This document shows, piece by piece, positions 1 through 6,518 of a stretch of 7,490 bases of DNA. The DNA is taken from NCBI GenBank assembly GCA_900542875.1, contig UQPH01000052.1:1-7490 (forward strand), in the 5' to 3' direction. A program made the position numbers and the translations under genes. The notes under the pieces were generated by a model that saw nothing but the letters and a program-made list of their open reading frames with translations, had not been told where the DNA came from and did not search any database. Within the stretch, counting starts at the first letter, position 1. Every line of letters starts with the position of its first letter. The stretch is from an uncultured Eubacterium sp. (GTDB lineage: Bacteria; Bacillota; Clostridia; Oscillospirales; Acutalibacteraceae).

Positions 1-977
1 GGGTCGATTCCACGCTTTAAGTCAAGTGTAATTCTAAGACCTTTAAGGTCGGTCTCATCTCTGACATCGGAAAGTTCCTTGACCTTGTTCGTCTTAACAA
101 GTTCTACAATTTTGTCAATTATTGCCTCCGAAGTCGTGGTAGGCGGTATCTCCGTAATGTCTATGCAATTATACGCTTTGTCATAATTATACTTTGCACG
201 AACCTTTACAGAGCCTCTGCCTGTTTTGTAAATTCTGTCAAGCTCGTCCTTGTCATAGATAATATATCCGCCGCCTACAAAATCCGGAGCAAGGAGCGTT
301 TCGGAAATTTCGTGTTCGGGATTTTTGATAAGTGCAACGGTGGTGTCGCAAAGTTCCTTTAGGTTAAACGAAGCGATAGAAGACGCCATACCTACTGCGA
401 TACCGGTAGTCACATTAGCCAAAACAGACGGAAACGTTACGGGTAAAAGCGTCGGCTCTTTCATTGAATTATCATAGTTATCAACAAAATCAACCGTGTC
501 TTTATTAATGTCCTCGAAAAGTTCCTTTGCTATCGGCGCAAGTTTTGCCTCAGTGTAACGTGAAGCGGCGTACATCATATTTTTACTGTAAGCCTTACCG
601 AAGTTACCCTTAGACTCCACATAGGGGTATAAAAGGCTCTCATTGCCTCGAGACAGCCTAATCATAGTTTCATAAATCGAAGCGTCGCCGTGGGGATTGA
701 GTTGCATGGTTCTGCCGACAATATTTGCACTCTTTATGGTCGAGCCCTGCAAAAGTCCCATATTATACATTGTATAAAGTAACTTTCTGTGCGACGGCTT
801 AAAACCGTCAATTTCGGGAATCGCACGGGATAAAATAACGCTCATGGCGTAAGGCATATAGTTTGATTTAAGAGTGTCAACTATTTTTTCGTCCTTAACC
901 GTTCCTGCGTCTTTAATATGAACATTGTCTGCGAGGGTATTAACCGGCTCGTTTGATGCTTTTTTTCTTCTTGCCAA
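1..977 (-). CDS. gyrA/parC: Type IIA DNA topoisomerase (gyrase/topo IV) subunit A, N-terminal part, truncated by window edge
   Basis: This is the DNA breakage-reunion subunit of a type IIA topoisomerase; with the B subunit it passes one duplex through a transient double-strand break. About 325 residues are visible, roughly the first 40-45% of the family's usual 750-850, and the C-terminal DNA-wrapping region lies outside the window. Seen: an N-terminal motif YMPYAMSVILSRAIPEIDG (residues 40-58), KPSHRKLLYTMY (60-71), the quinolone-determining segment NPHGDASIYETMIRLS (94-109), and AASRYTEAKL (137-146) with catalytic Tyr141 next to Arg140. EPTLLP and GIAVGMAS follow at about 174-199. The TTG start at 977 is chosen because AAGGAGGG lies six bases upstream and gives M-A-R-R-K-K, parallel to the B subunit's M-A-K-K. 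It sits 12 bases after the B-subunit stop, so the two are co-transcribed. The sequence is of the divergent clostridial type. Whether it acts as gyrase or topo IV cannot be decided without the C-terminal domain. I am very sure of the family and unsure of the paralogue. Confidence 0.95.
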   Translation of the reverse strand, partial: MARRKKASNEPVNTLADNVHIKDAGTVKDEKIVDTLKSNYMPYAMSVILSRAIPEIDGFKPSHRKLLYTMYNMGLLQGSTIKSANIVGRTMQLNPHGDASIYETMIRLSRGNESLLYPYVESKGNFGKAYSKNMMYAASRYTEAKLAPIAKELFEDINKDTVDFVDNYDNSMKEPTLLPVTFPSVLANVTTGIAVGMASSIASFNLKELCDTTVALIKNPEHEISETLLAPDFVGGGYIIYDKDELDRIYKTGRGSVKVRAKYNYDKAYNCIDITEIPPTTTSEAIIDKIVELVKTNKVKELSDVRDETDLKGLRITLDLKRGID

Positions 978-983
978 TTTAAT

Positions 984-991
984 CCCTCCTT
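984..991 (-). promoter_or_regulatory. Shine-Dalgarno site of the A subunit, overlapping the B-subunit stop
   Basis: AAGGAGGG on the minus strand lies six bases before the TTG at 977. It shares its first two A residues with the TAA stop of the B-subunit gene (992-990). Ribosomes ending the B subunit therefore sit on the A-subunit binding site, which favours translational coupling and equal subunit amounts. The site also fixes the unusual TTG start. Confidence 0.85.
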
Positions 992-2972
992 AACTTACAT
1001 CTGCGGCATCAAGGTAAAGATGACCGTAATTTGCAATATATTCTTTTCTGCCGTCAAGATTGTCTCCTAGAAGCAAATCAAATACCTGAGCGGTAGCCTC
1101 GGCATCACTCGGAGTAACCTTGATAAGTCGCCTTGTGGCAGGGTTCATAGTGGTCAGCGACATCATATCCGCCTCGTTTTCACCGAGACCTTTTGAACGC
1201 TGAACAGTGTACTTGCTGTCGCCGAGTTGCTCTTTAATGCCGTCCATTTCAATCTCGTTGTAAGCAAAATACGTCTGGTCCTTGCAGGTAACCTCATAAA
1301 GCGGAGATTCTGCAATATACACCTTACCCGCCTCAATCAACTTAGGCATAAGGCGATAAATCATAGTCAAAATAAGCGTTCTGATTTGGAAGCCGTCAAC
1401 ATCGGCATCGGTACAAATCATAATCTTGTTCCAACGCAGCGAATCCATATCAAACATTGATACATCCTTAGCGGCTTTGCTCTTGACCTCAACGCCGCAT
1501 CCGAGCACCTTAATCAAATCGGTGATAATATCGCTTTTGAAAATCTTGTCATAATCGGATTTAAGGCAGTTGAGAATTTTGCCTCGAACAGGCATAAGAG
1601 CCTGAAAATTAGCGTCTCTCGCCTGCTTACAGGCACCCAGAGCAGAGTCACCCTCAACGATGAAAATTTCTCTCTCGTTTACGTCCTTGCTACGGCAGTC
1701 AACAAACTTTTGAATTCTGTTTGTCATATCAATCTTTGTTTGCAGGGTTGTTTTAAGGGTTTTTCGGGTGTTCTCCGCCTTGATACGGGAACGCATATTG
1801 ATAATCATTTGGTCGGCTATCTTATCGGCATCCATCTTGTTTTCGATGAAATAAACCTCTAACTGCTTTCTGAAGAAATCAGTCATTGCCTCTTGAATAA
1901 ACTTGTTTGTGATAGCCTTTTTTGTTTGGTTTTCATAAGAAGTTTGGGTAGAAAAAGAGGACACAACAAAGATAACGCACTCCTCAATGTCCTGTACGTT
2001 GATTTGAGAGTCGTTTTTGTTAAACTTATTGTTCTGTTTCAAATAAGCGTTTATCTGGCTCACAAAGGCACTTCTGAACGCTTTTTCGGGCGCTCCGCCG
2101 TGCTCCAAAAATGAGGAGTTGTGATAATATTCTTTTAGCTGTCGCTTCAAAGAAAAGCATAATGCCACTTTGATTTTTAATTTGTAATCGTCCAAATCGT
2201 CACGGTCTCTGCCGACACGCTCGCATTCCCAGTATTGCGGCGTTGTAAAAGCGTCCTCGCCTGCAATTTCGGCAACATAGTCTTTAATGCCGTTTTCGTA
2301 GCAAAATTCGGTAGTTTCAAATTGAGTTGCCGTGAGTTGATTTTTGAAAATAAAAGTAATTCCGTCGTTTACAATAGCCTGTCGCTTGATTGTTTCGATA
2401 AAATAATCAACCGGTACATTAATGTCCGTAAATACTTTAAGGTCGGGTTTCCACTTAATTTTTGTTCCGGTGTCTCCCCTTTTGCCGTACGGTTCTTTTG
2501 TCAGTCCGCCTATATTTTCGCCGTGCTCAAAATGAAGCGTGTACTTAAATCCGCCCGTCTTAACTTCGGCGTCCATATATTCGCTCGCATATTGCGTAGC
2601 GCAAAGACCCAAGCCGTTTAAGCCGAGAGAAAATTCATAGTTGTCCTTGCCGTTATCGTACTTGCCTCCGGCATAGAGTTCGCAAAAAAGAAGTTCCCAG
2701 TTAAACTTTTCCTCGTTCTTGTTATAATCAACAGGAATGCCTCGTCCGAAGTCCTGTACCTCAACCGAGCCGTCATTATAGCGGGTAATGATAATCTTTT
2801 TTCCGTAGCCCTCTCTCGCCTCATCGATAGAGTTGGACATAATCTCAAATATAGAATGCTCGCAACCCTCGATACCGTCCGAGCCGAAAATTACGGCAGG
2901 TCTTTTTCTTACTCTGTCTGCGCCCTTGAGCGACTTAATGCTTTCGTTGCCGTATTCTTGCTTCTTAGCCAA
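990..2972 (-). CDS. gyrB/parE: Type IIA DNA topoisomerase (gyrase/topo IV) subunit B, complete
   Basis: This is the ATPase subunit of a type IIA topoisomerase, 660 residues, a normal length for Gram-positive GyrB/ParE. Domains in order: a GHKL ATPase at about 15-210 with catalytic Glu43, Mg-binding Asn47 (in SNSIDEA), Asp74 with GRG 76-78, and ATP-lid GLNGLG (117-122); a transducer domain with the QTK loop (349-351); a TOPRIM domain with EGDSA (440-444) and TDADVDG (Asp522, Asp524, Asp526); and a C-terminal segment with KGLGE near 594. Catalytic residues are all present. Several motifs differ from textbook GyrB: RKRPAVIFGS replaces RKRPGMYIGS, and the lid has Asn119 where E. coli has His. These variants fit a divergent clostridial topoisomerase group I recall from Ruminococcus and Lachnospiraceae. 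I chose TTG at 2972 over ATG at 2999: GGAGGGG lies five bases before the TTG, whereas the ATG has no ribosome site and lies almost at the predicted transcription start. It heads an operon with the A subunit. Confidence 0.96.
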   Translation of the reverse strand: MAKKQEYGNESIKSLKGADRVRKRPAVIFGSDGIEGCEHSIFEIMSNSIDEAREGYGKKIIITRYNDGSVEVQDFGRGIPVDYNKNEEKFNWELLFCELYAGGKYDNGKDNYEFSLGLNGLGLCATQYASEYMDAEVKTGGFKYTLHFEHGENIGGLTKEPYGKRGDTGTKIKWKPDLKVFTDINVPVDYFIETIKRQAIVNDGITFIFKNQLTATQFETTEFCYENGIKDYVAEIAGEDAFTTPQYWECERVGRDRDDLDDYKLKIKVALCFSLKRQLKEYYHNSSFLEHGGAPEKAFRSAFVSQINAYLKQNNKFNKNDSQINVQDIEECVIFVVSSFSTQTSYENQTKKAITNKFIQEAMTDFFRKQLEVYFIENKMDADKIADQMIINMRSRIKAENTRKTLKTTLQTKIDMTNRIQKFVDCRSKDVNEREIFIVEGDSALGACKQARDANFQALMPVRGKILNCLKSDYDKIFKSDIITDLIKVLGCGVEVKSKAAKDVSMFDMDSLRWNKIMICTDADVDGFQIRTLILTMIYRLMPKLIEAGKVYIAESPLYEVTCKDQTYFAYNEIEMDGIKEQLGDSKYTVQRSKGLGENEADMMSLTTMNPATRRLIKVTPSDAEATAQVFDLLLGDNLDGRKEYIANYGHLYLDAADVS

Positions 2973-2977
2973 GATTA

Positions 2978-2984
2978 CCCCTCC
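2978..2984 (-). promoter_or_regulatory. Shine-Dalgarno site that decides the TTG start of the B subunit
   Basis: GGAGGGG on the minus strand is five bases upstream of the TTG at 2972. Starting there gives M-A-K-K-Q-E, the usual beginning of this family as I recall it, and matches the TTG start of the neighbouring A subunit. The nine extra codons from the ATG at 2999 would encode the ribosome site itself (N-N-G-G-V-I) and are unlikely to be translated. Confidence 0.85.
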
Positions 2985-3007
2985 ATTATTAGTATACATA
3001 CTTGGTA

Positions 3008-3037
3008 ATTATACTATATATTGTTATAAAATGTCAA
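3008..3037 (-). promoter_or_regulatory. Sigma-A promoter of the topoisomerase operon
   Basis: On the minus strand TTGACA (3037-3032) and TATAAT (3013-3008) match both consensus hexamers exactly, 18 bases apart in an AT-rich spacer. Transcription should begin near 3001, giving a leader of about 28 bases to the TTG start at 2972. No operator-like palindrome is obvious around it. Nothing in the sequence shows supercoiling control, although that is common for gyrase genes. Confidence 0.85.
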
Positions 3038-3137
3038 GGCTTTGAAATTATATACAATCATAGGTATCGTTAGAGCCTCTCTTATTAAGGGAGACGATTC
3101 TCAGCGCTCCCCTTGGCAAGGGGAGATGTCAAGGCTT
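3031..3137. repeat. 12-bp direct repeat linking the topoisomerase promoter and the MITE-like element
   Basis: The plus-strand 12-mer atgtcaaggctt occurs at 3031-3042 and again at 3126-3137, 95 bases apart in the same orientation. The first copy contains the -35 hexamer (read as TTGACA on the minus strand); the second lies in a hairpin of the left arm of the repeat element. Only the two 12-base ends are repeated, not the sequence between. It may be a relic of element decay, or chance in a small region. Confidence 0.6.
3077..3093. repeat. Degenerate small hairpin beside the MITE-like element
   Basis: CTCTCTT (3077-3083) can pair with AAGGGAG (3087-3093) around a three-base loop, with one G-T pair. 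Its stem closely matches the CTCCCTT/AAGGGAG hairpins of the adjacent inverted arms, so it is probably a decayed third unit or an outer part of the same element. Neither strand has a T tract after it, so a terminator role is unlikely. Confidence 0.5.
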
Positions 3138-3239
3138 GCATTGACAGAGGGGGTTTACAGTGATAATTAAACAGAACAATTAAAACAGATATGTAAATCC
3201 CTCAGTCAGCTACGCTGACAGCTCCCTTGAAAAGGGAGC
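3107..3239. repeat. MITE-like element: two inverted arms, each with two hairpins
   Basis: The left arm (3107-3158) holds CTCCCCTT/AAGGGGAG (8-bp stem, 3-base loop) and TGTCAA/TTGACA, ending in AGGGGGTTTAC. The right arm (3193-3239) is an imperfect inverted copy: GTAAATCCCTC, then GTCAGC/GCTGAC around TAC, then GCTCCCTT/AAGGGAGC around GAA. Between them are about 34 AT-rich bases with no reading frame. Arms of roughly 45-52 bp in inverted orientation around a short non-coding core are the plan of a miniature inverted-repeat element. Similar CTCCC-hairpin/TGACA units are, from memory, scattered between genes of gut clostridia. There is no transposase, so any movement would have to be driven from elsewhere. 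In place, it fills the gap between the two transcription units and could fold in RNA from either side. Confidence 0.75.
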
Positions 3240-3241
3240 CA

Positions 3242-3281
3242 AAAAAAGAAAAAACCGATTCAAATTAATGAATCGGTTTTT
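3242..3281 (-). terminator. Intrinsic terminator of the secreted-protein/peptide unit
   Basis: AAAAACCGATTCA (3281-3269 on the minus strand) pairs perfectly over 13 bp with TGAATCGGTTTTT (3262-3250) around a six-base loop. It is followed on the minus strand by TTTTTTCTTTTTTT-like sequence down to 3242. The stem begins six bases after the stop codon of the 45-residue peptide, so it ends this unit before the repeat element and the topoisomerase promoter. A shorter T run on the plus side makes weak termination in the other direction possible. Confidence 0.9.
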
Positions 3282-3287
3282 AGTAAT

Positions 3288-3425
3288 TCAGAATATCATT
3301 TCATCCTCAGAATCAGCCTCGTCACCCAAGGGTTTAACAGTGCCTGATAAGTAGTTTGTACCTATAGTTGTTTCAGGAGTATTAAACATAATAATTTCAA
3401 TTTTTGGTGTTTCAAATTTATTCAT
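3288..3425 (-). CDS. Small acidic 45-residue peptide of unknown function
   Basis: A short gene of 45 codons plus stop that I believe is real. It has a full AAGGAGG site ten bases before its ATG, lies 15 bases after the stop of the large secreted protein, and is followed six bases later by a strong terminator. The peptide starts MNKFETPKIEIIMFNTPETT (residues 1-20) and ends GDEADSEDEMIF (34-45), a strongly acidic tail with a hydrophobic end. There is no signal peptide, membrane segment or cysteine. From memory, the pattern of lysine, aromatic, E-x-P-x-I-E-I-x-x-F near the start is shared by many short clostridial peptides of unknown role. I infer co-expression with the secreted protein by translational coupling. 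A RiPP precursor, a small regulator or a binding partner are all possible; no modifying enzyme or transporter lies in the window. Sure that it is a gene, not sure of any role. Confidence 0.82.
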   Translation of the reverse strand: MNKFETPKIEIIMFNTPETTIGTNYLSGTVKPLGDEADSEDEMIF

Positions 3426-3435
3426 TATCTTATAA

Positions 3436-3442
3436 CCTCCTT
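3436..3442 (-). promoter_or_regulatory. Shine-Dalgarno site of the 45-residue peptide, overlapping the upstream stop
   Basis: AAGGAGG on the minus strand overlaps the last two bases of the TAA stop (3443-3441) of the large secreted protein. It lies ten bases before the ATG at 3425. The stop-plus-site string TAAGGAGG is the same arrangement as at the topoisomerase B/A junction, and implies coupled translation. Confidence 0.8.
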
Positions 3443-6400
3443 AGTTTTGGTTTTGGTTTATATCTGTAATTCCGAATTTGTTTTCTGAAGCAAATGCCTG
3501 AATATGCTCGTCACCCTCAATGACATGTACGCCGTCTTTATCCCGGTACTTTAGATACGCTTTTGCTCTAATGGCACTGTACTTTGTACTGGTCTTAGTA
3601 AGACTGAGAGTAGCAGTATACTCATTTTCGGCAGATAATGGTTTTACACGGAAAACTTGGCTTGAGTCAGGTCTGCCTGACGGGAGAATAGGAATAAATG
3701 TAATACCCCATTCAACAGGAGTGCAGTCAGCAGGAAGTGAGAACTTGCAGTTAAAGCCAACATACTTGTAATTATCGTCATAAGAAGTAAATACACCTAC
3801 TGTATTAATCTTGGGATCCTTAGTGCTGTCACCCTTAGCAACTTTAAGAACATAAACATCTTTTCTTGCAGGAACATAGAAAACCGTTCCGTGCATATAG
3901 GCGATAATATCATCCTTACTCTGAGATTTGGACAATGCGTAATCAACGCTGTCATCAAATCCATAATCTTTTAGGTCAACTTTTGTGTTATACTTCATTT
4001 GATGAGCAACAAAAAGTCCATCTTTTCCCAAAATGTGAACACCGCACGTATCGCTGTCAACAGGTTTCAATTCTGCTCTTACAGTAACGCTCGAAACATC
4101 GGCTTTACCCTCAACGCTTGTCTGATCCCAATCACCTGTTGTAAAGAACGGGAACTGTAACTTGTTTGCTGTTGAAGTTGGTAAGGTATCGCCTTCCTTG
4201 ACATACTTAATATCGGAAATCTTACCGCCTACAAGGAAAGTAACCTTAGTATACTTTTTGTCCGGAGACTGAGCCTCGTTGCAATAAGCCTTTACGGTTG
4301 CATCGCCTGTAACAACATAACTGATGCTCGGCTGTCCGTAAATCTCGCTTGTTGTGCCGTCCTTTTCGATAACATACTTATAAACATTCTGTTCTGTCTC
4401 AGGAGCAATAGTTATTTCTGTACCGTAATCCTTTGTAAAAGATTTTCCTGCATCTGTAACAACATTACCATTCGCATCATAAACAATAAGAGTTACTGTG
4501 TTCTGTATCTTATGAAGCGATGATTTAGCATAAAGGATTTTATAAGTAATGTCATCAATGTCTTTTTGCGAACATACAGAGTTTCTGTTGGAAGCGGCAG
4601 ACCTCACAGCAGCATCATACTCAGAAAACGAATCTCCATAAAGTTCACGTTGTTTAGAAATATTTTGATATTCCACACCGGCAGCATTATTATAAGCTGA
4701 AAAGTCAGGAGCATAACCGCATGAACATACTGTTTTATAATTGCTAAAGTCGTGGTTTTCTGTTACTTCTTTTGTCTCTTCAGTAAACACATAACCGCTT
4801 GGGCTTGTCGGCCAAGTATAAGTATATTTTGTGTGCTGTGTATCGCTTATTTGAACAGTATTAGTTTCTGTATTAGTAGGTTTTTTACTATAAGCCTCGT
4901 TTGCATTTTTAGCAGTCACAACGGTAGAATTATTATTAATGTCAATGAAAGTATAATCGTATTTAAGATTATCTTTAGCTTGGTTTACTGCATTAATAAG
5001 TGATGTCATTTTATCCGAAGCACTAGCCACGGCATTTGCCGTATTTGTTGAATAATCATAATCTGACGGATTAAATGCCTGCAAATTATTTACAGCAGTT
5101 GCATAAGCAATTAATGAATCTCTATTAACGTGAGCTTTATCAATCGTATTATAAAAATTCCTTGCAGTATTTACATTTTCTATAACCTTTTTATAGTTAA
5201 GAACATAGATTGTTGCTTCTGTTACAGTATCGGAATAAGTACCGGTACCCCAATCATTACCAACCTTATACTCAAAAGTAAGATTTTTACTTATATAGTT
5301 CTCGCTGAAATTGCCGCCCGAATACTGCATAATATTAGCATAGTAACCGGTTTGCTTACCCTGAGTATAATAGCCGCTGTTATTACTGTCATTATAGCAA
5401 TTAACTTCTCTACCGCTTGAAGCGAGAAGCCATTGTGCATTCATAGAGCCGTCAGCGCCATGCCATTTAGTATTTACCAATGAAAAGCCATCGGTCAGTG
5501 TTTTACAATAGTAAGATCTGTTGTTGCCCCAATTCCAATTCCAAGGAATTGATTTACCACCATTAACAAAACCTACAGCAAACTGAGGGGATGTTTCTCC
5601 ATCATAAAGCATAACAGTATTACCATACCAAAAACTCATATTGCCATACATTTTATTTTGTTGTTCATAGCTACGATCTTCAGATTTGTGTGCAGCTGAT
5701 GACATCTTCTTAGGTGCATATACAATATTCTTATATACAGTTGCATAATCAGCAGCAGTAACATAATCGTTATCAGCACTAAATGAACCGTAATCATTAG
5801 CTGTCATTGCAACAAAAGGTTTCAAATCTGTCGGCTGATATTCGCTTGTTTCGTAGTTGATAGTTACATTAGCCGGTTTAATTTTGGTGTCTGTCCAACC
5901 ATCACTTGTTGTAACGCCATCTAGTCGGTCACCCTTTAAACCGCCTGCTGTTTTTTGCATAACAAAAACGTAAAGGCTTGTAGCACCACTGTCTACAATA
6001 GTCTGAAGTTGGGTCTTAACATCGGAAGTTTGTACCGAAGTATTCACATTGCCATAAGCCAATACATTATCTGTAGAAAAGCCATATCTTGAAGCTGCAC
6101 TTTCATTAGCAACATTACCGGCTCCATAATTAGAAAGAGTATCTTGTGTAGAACTATTATTCAAAGTCACGTTAGTAAGTCTATTTGAGTAATAAAACAC
6201 CAATCCTTGAGAATCATCATTATGACTATCAATAGTGAAATTCAAAGAAGCAGAATCAATCACCATTCCCTTTAATGAAGAAATGTCATATTTGATTATA
6301 CCGATAGATGTGTTATCAGCTTCTTGGTCATTTACTATATTAAACTGATTATTTTCCCAACGAGTATTAGATCCGCCACGAACAATTTGATAACTGTTTG

Positions 6401-6518
6401 CTGAAAGCGTACCATTAGCTGCCGATGCCGATATTGCGGAGAATGGCATTGATGCAATAATCATCAACGCTGCCAAAAGACAAGAAATTGATTTTTTGAA
6501 CACTTTACCTTTCTTCAT
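3441..6518 (-). CDS. Large secreted multidomain protein (1025 residues), function unknown
   Basis: Residues 1-33 form a Sec signal peptide: basic start, hydrophobic core at about 11-29, and a likely cut after ASA at 33. Regions as I read them: 37-225, a beta-domain like DNRLRE/CBM96 modules (IIKYDISSLKG near 74-84, a closing VTINYE near 218-223); 240-440, an aromatic- and Asn-rich beta region with WNWNWGNN (326-333); 443-520 and 605-672, helical FIVAR-like segments; between them CSCGY (598-602), a motif seen in clostridial surface proteins; 673-747 and 752-820, two Ig- or MucBP-like beta-domains; and 905-1011, a C-terminal beta-domain of a kind common at the ends of clostridial exported proteins (RAKAYLKYRDKDG at 984-996). 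These calls are by eye, and no catalytic motif is recognised. There is no LPXTG, dockerin, S-layer repeat or C-terminal membrane span, so the protein is probably released or held non-covalently. Carbohydrate or mucin binding, or adhesion, is inference. AAGAGGTG lies seven bases before the ATG. The gene has its own promoter and is followed by the 45-residue peptide. Confidence 0.93.
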   Translation of the reverse strand: MKKGKVFKKSISCLLAALMIIASMPFSAISASAANGTLSANSYQIVRGGSNTRWENNQFNIVNDQEADNTSIGIIKYDISSLKGMVIDSASLNFTIDSHNDDSQGLVFYYSNRLTNVTLNNSSTQDTLSNYGAGNVANESAASRYGFSTDNVLAYGNVNTSVQTSDVKTQLQTIVDSGATSLYVFVMQKTAGGLKGDRLDGVTTSDGWTDTKIKPANVTINYETSEYQPTDLKPFVAMTANDYGSFSADNDYVTAADYATVYKNIVYAPKKMSSAAHKSEDRSYEQQNKMYGNMSFWYGNTVMLYDGETSPQFAVGFVNGGKSIPWNWNWGNNRSYYCKTLTDGFSLVNTKWHGADGSMNAQWLLASSGREVNCYNDSNNSGYYTQGKQTGYYANIMQYSGGNFSENYISKNLTFEYKVGNDWGTGTYSDTVTEATIYVLNYKKVIENVNTARNFYNTIDKAHVNRDSLIAYATAVNNLQAFNPSDYDYSTNTANAVASASDKMTSLINAVNQAKDNLKYDYTFIDINNNSTVVTAKNANEAYSKKPTNTETNTVQISDTQHTKYTYTWPTSPSGYVFTEETKEVTENHDFSNYKTVCSCGYAPDFSAYNNAAGVEYQNISKQRELYGDSFSEYDAAVRSAASNRNSVCSQKDIDDITYKILYAKSSLHKIQNTVTLIVYDANGNVVTDAGKSFTKDYGTEITIAPETEQNVYKYVIEKDGTTSEIYGQPSISYVVTGDATVKAYCNEAQSPDKKYTKVTFLVGGKISDIKYVKEGDTLPTSTANKLQFPFFTTGDWDQTSVEGKADVSSVTVRAELKPVDSDTCGVHILGKDGLFVAHQMKYNTKVDLKDYGFDDSVDYALSKSQSKDDIIAYMHGTVFYVPARKDVYVLKVAKGDSTKDPKINTVGVFTSYDDNYKYVGFNCKFSLPADCTPVEWGITFIPILPSGRPDSSQVFRVKPLSAENEYTATLSLTKTSTKYSAIRAKAYLKYRDKDGVHVIEGDEHIQAFASENKFGITDINQNQN

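Noticed and set aside
1227..2621. Plus-strand frames of 70-130 codons inside the B-subunit gene
   Set aside because: They are antisense to a gene with complete, recognisable ATPase and TOPRIM motifs, have no convincing ribosome sites and show no family features.
3061..3240. CRISPR array
   Set aside because: The repeated hairpin units are inverted relative to each other, diverged and not spaced by uniform unique spacers.
3520..5420. Plus-strand frames inside the secreted-protein gene, some hydrophobic
   Set aside because: They are shadows of the opposite strand. The hydrophobic look follows from reading Lys/Asn/Asp/Thr-rich codons backwards, and no start signals were seen.
3288..6518. RiPP biosynthesis or toxin-antitoxin locus
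   Set aside because: The small acidic peptide alone might suggest either, but no modifying enzyme, transporter, toxin fold or DNA-binding domain is in the window.
3441..6518. Cellulosomal or sortase-anchored protein
   Set aside because: No dockerin calcium repeats, LPXTG-like motif, C-terminal hydrophobic span or basic tail is present; the C-terminus is a short polar Asn/Gln tail.
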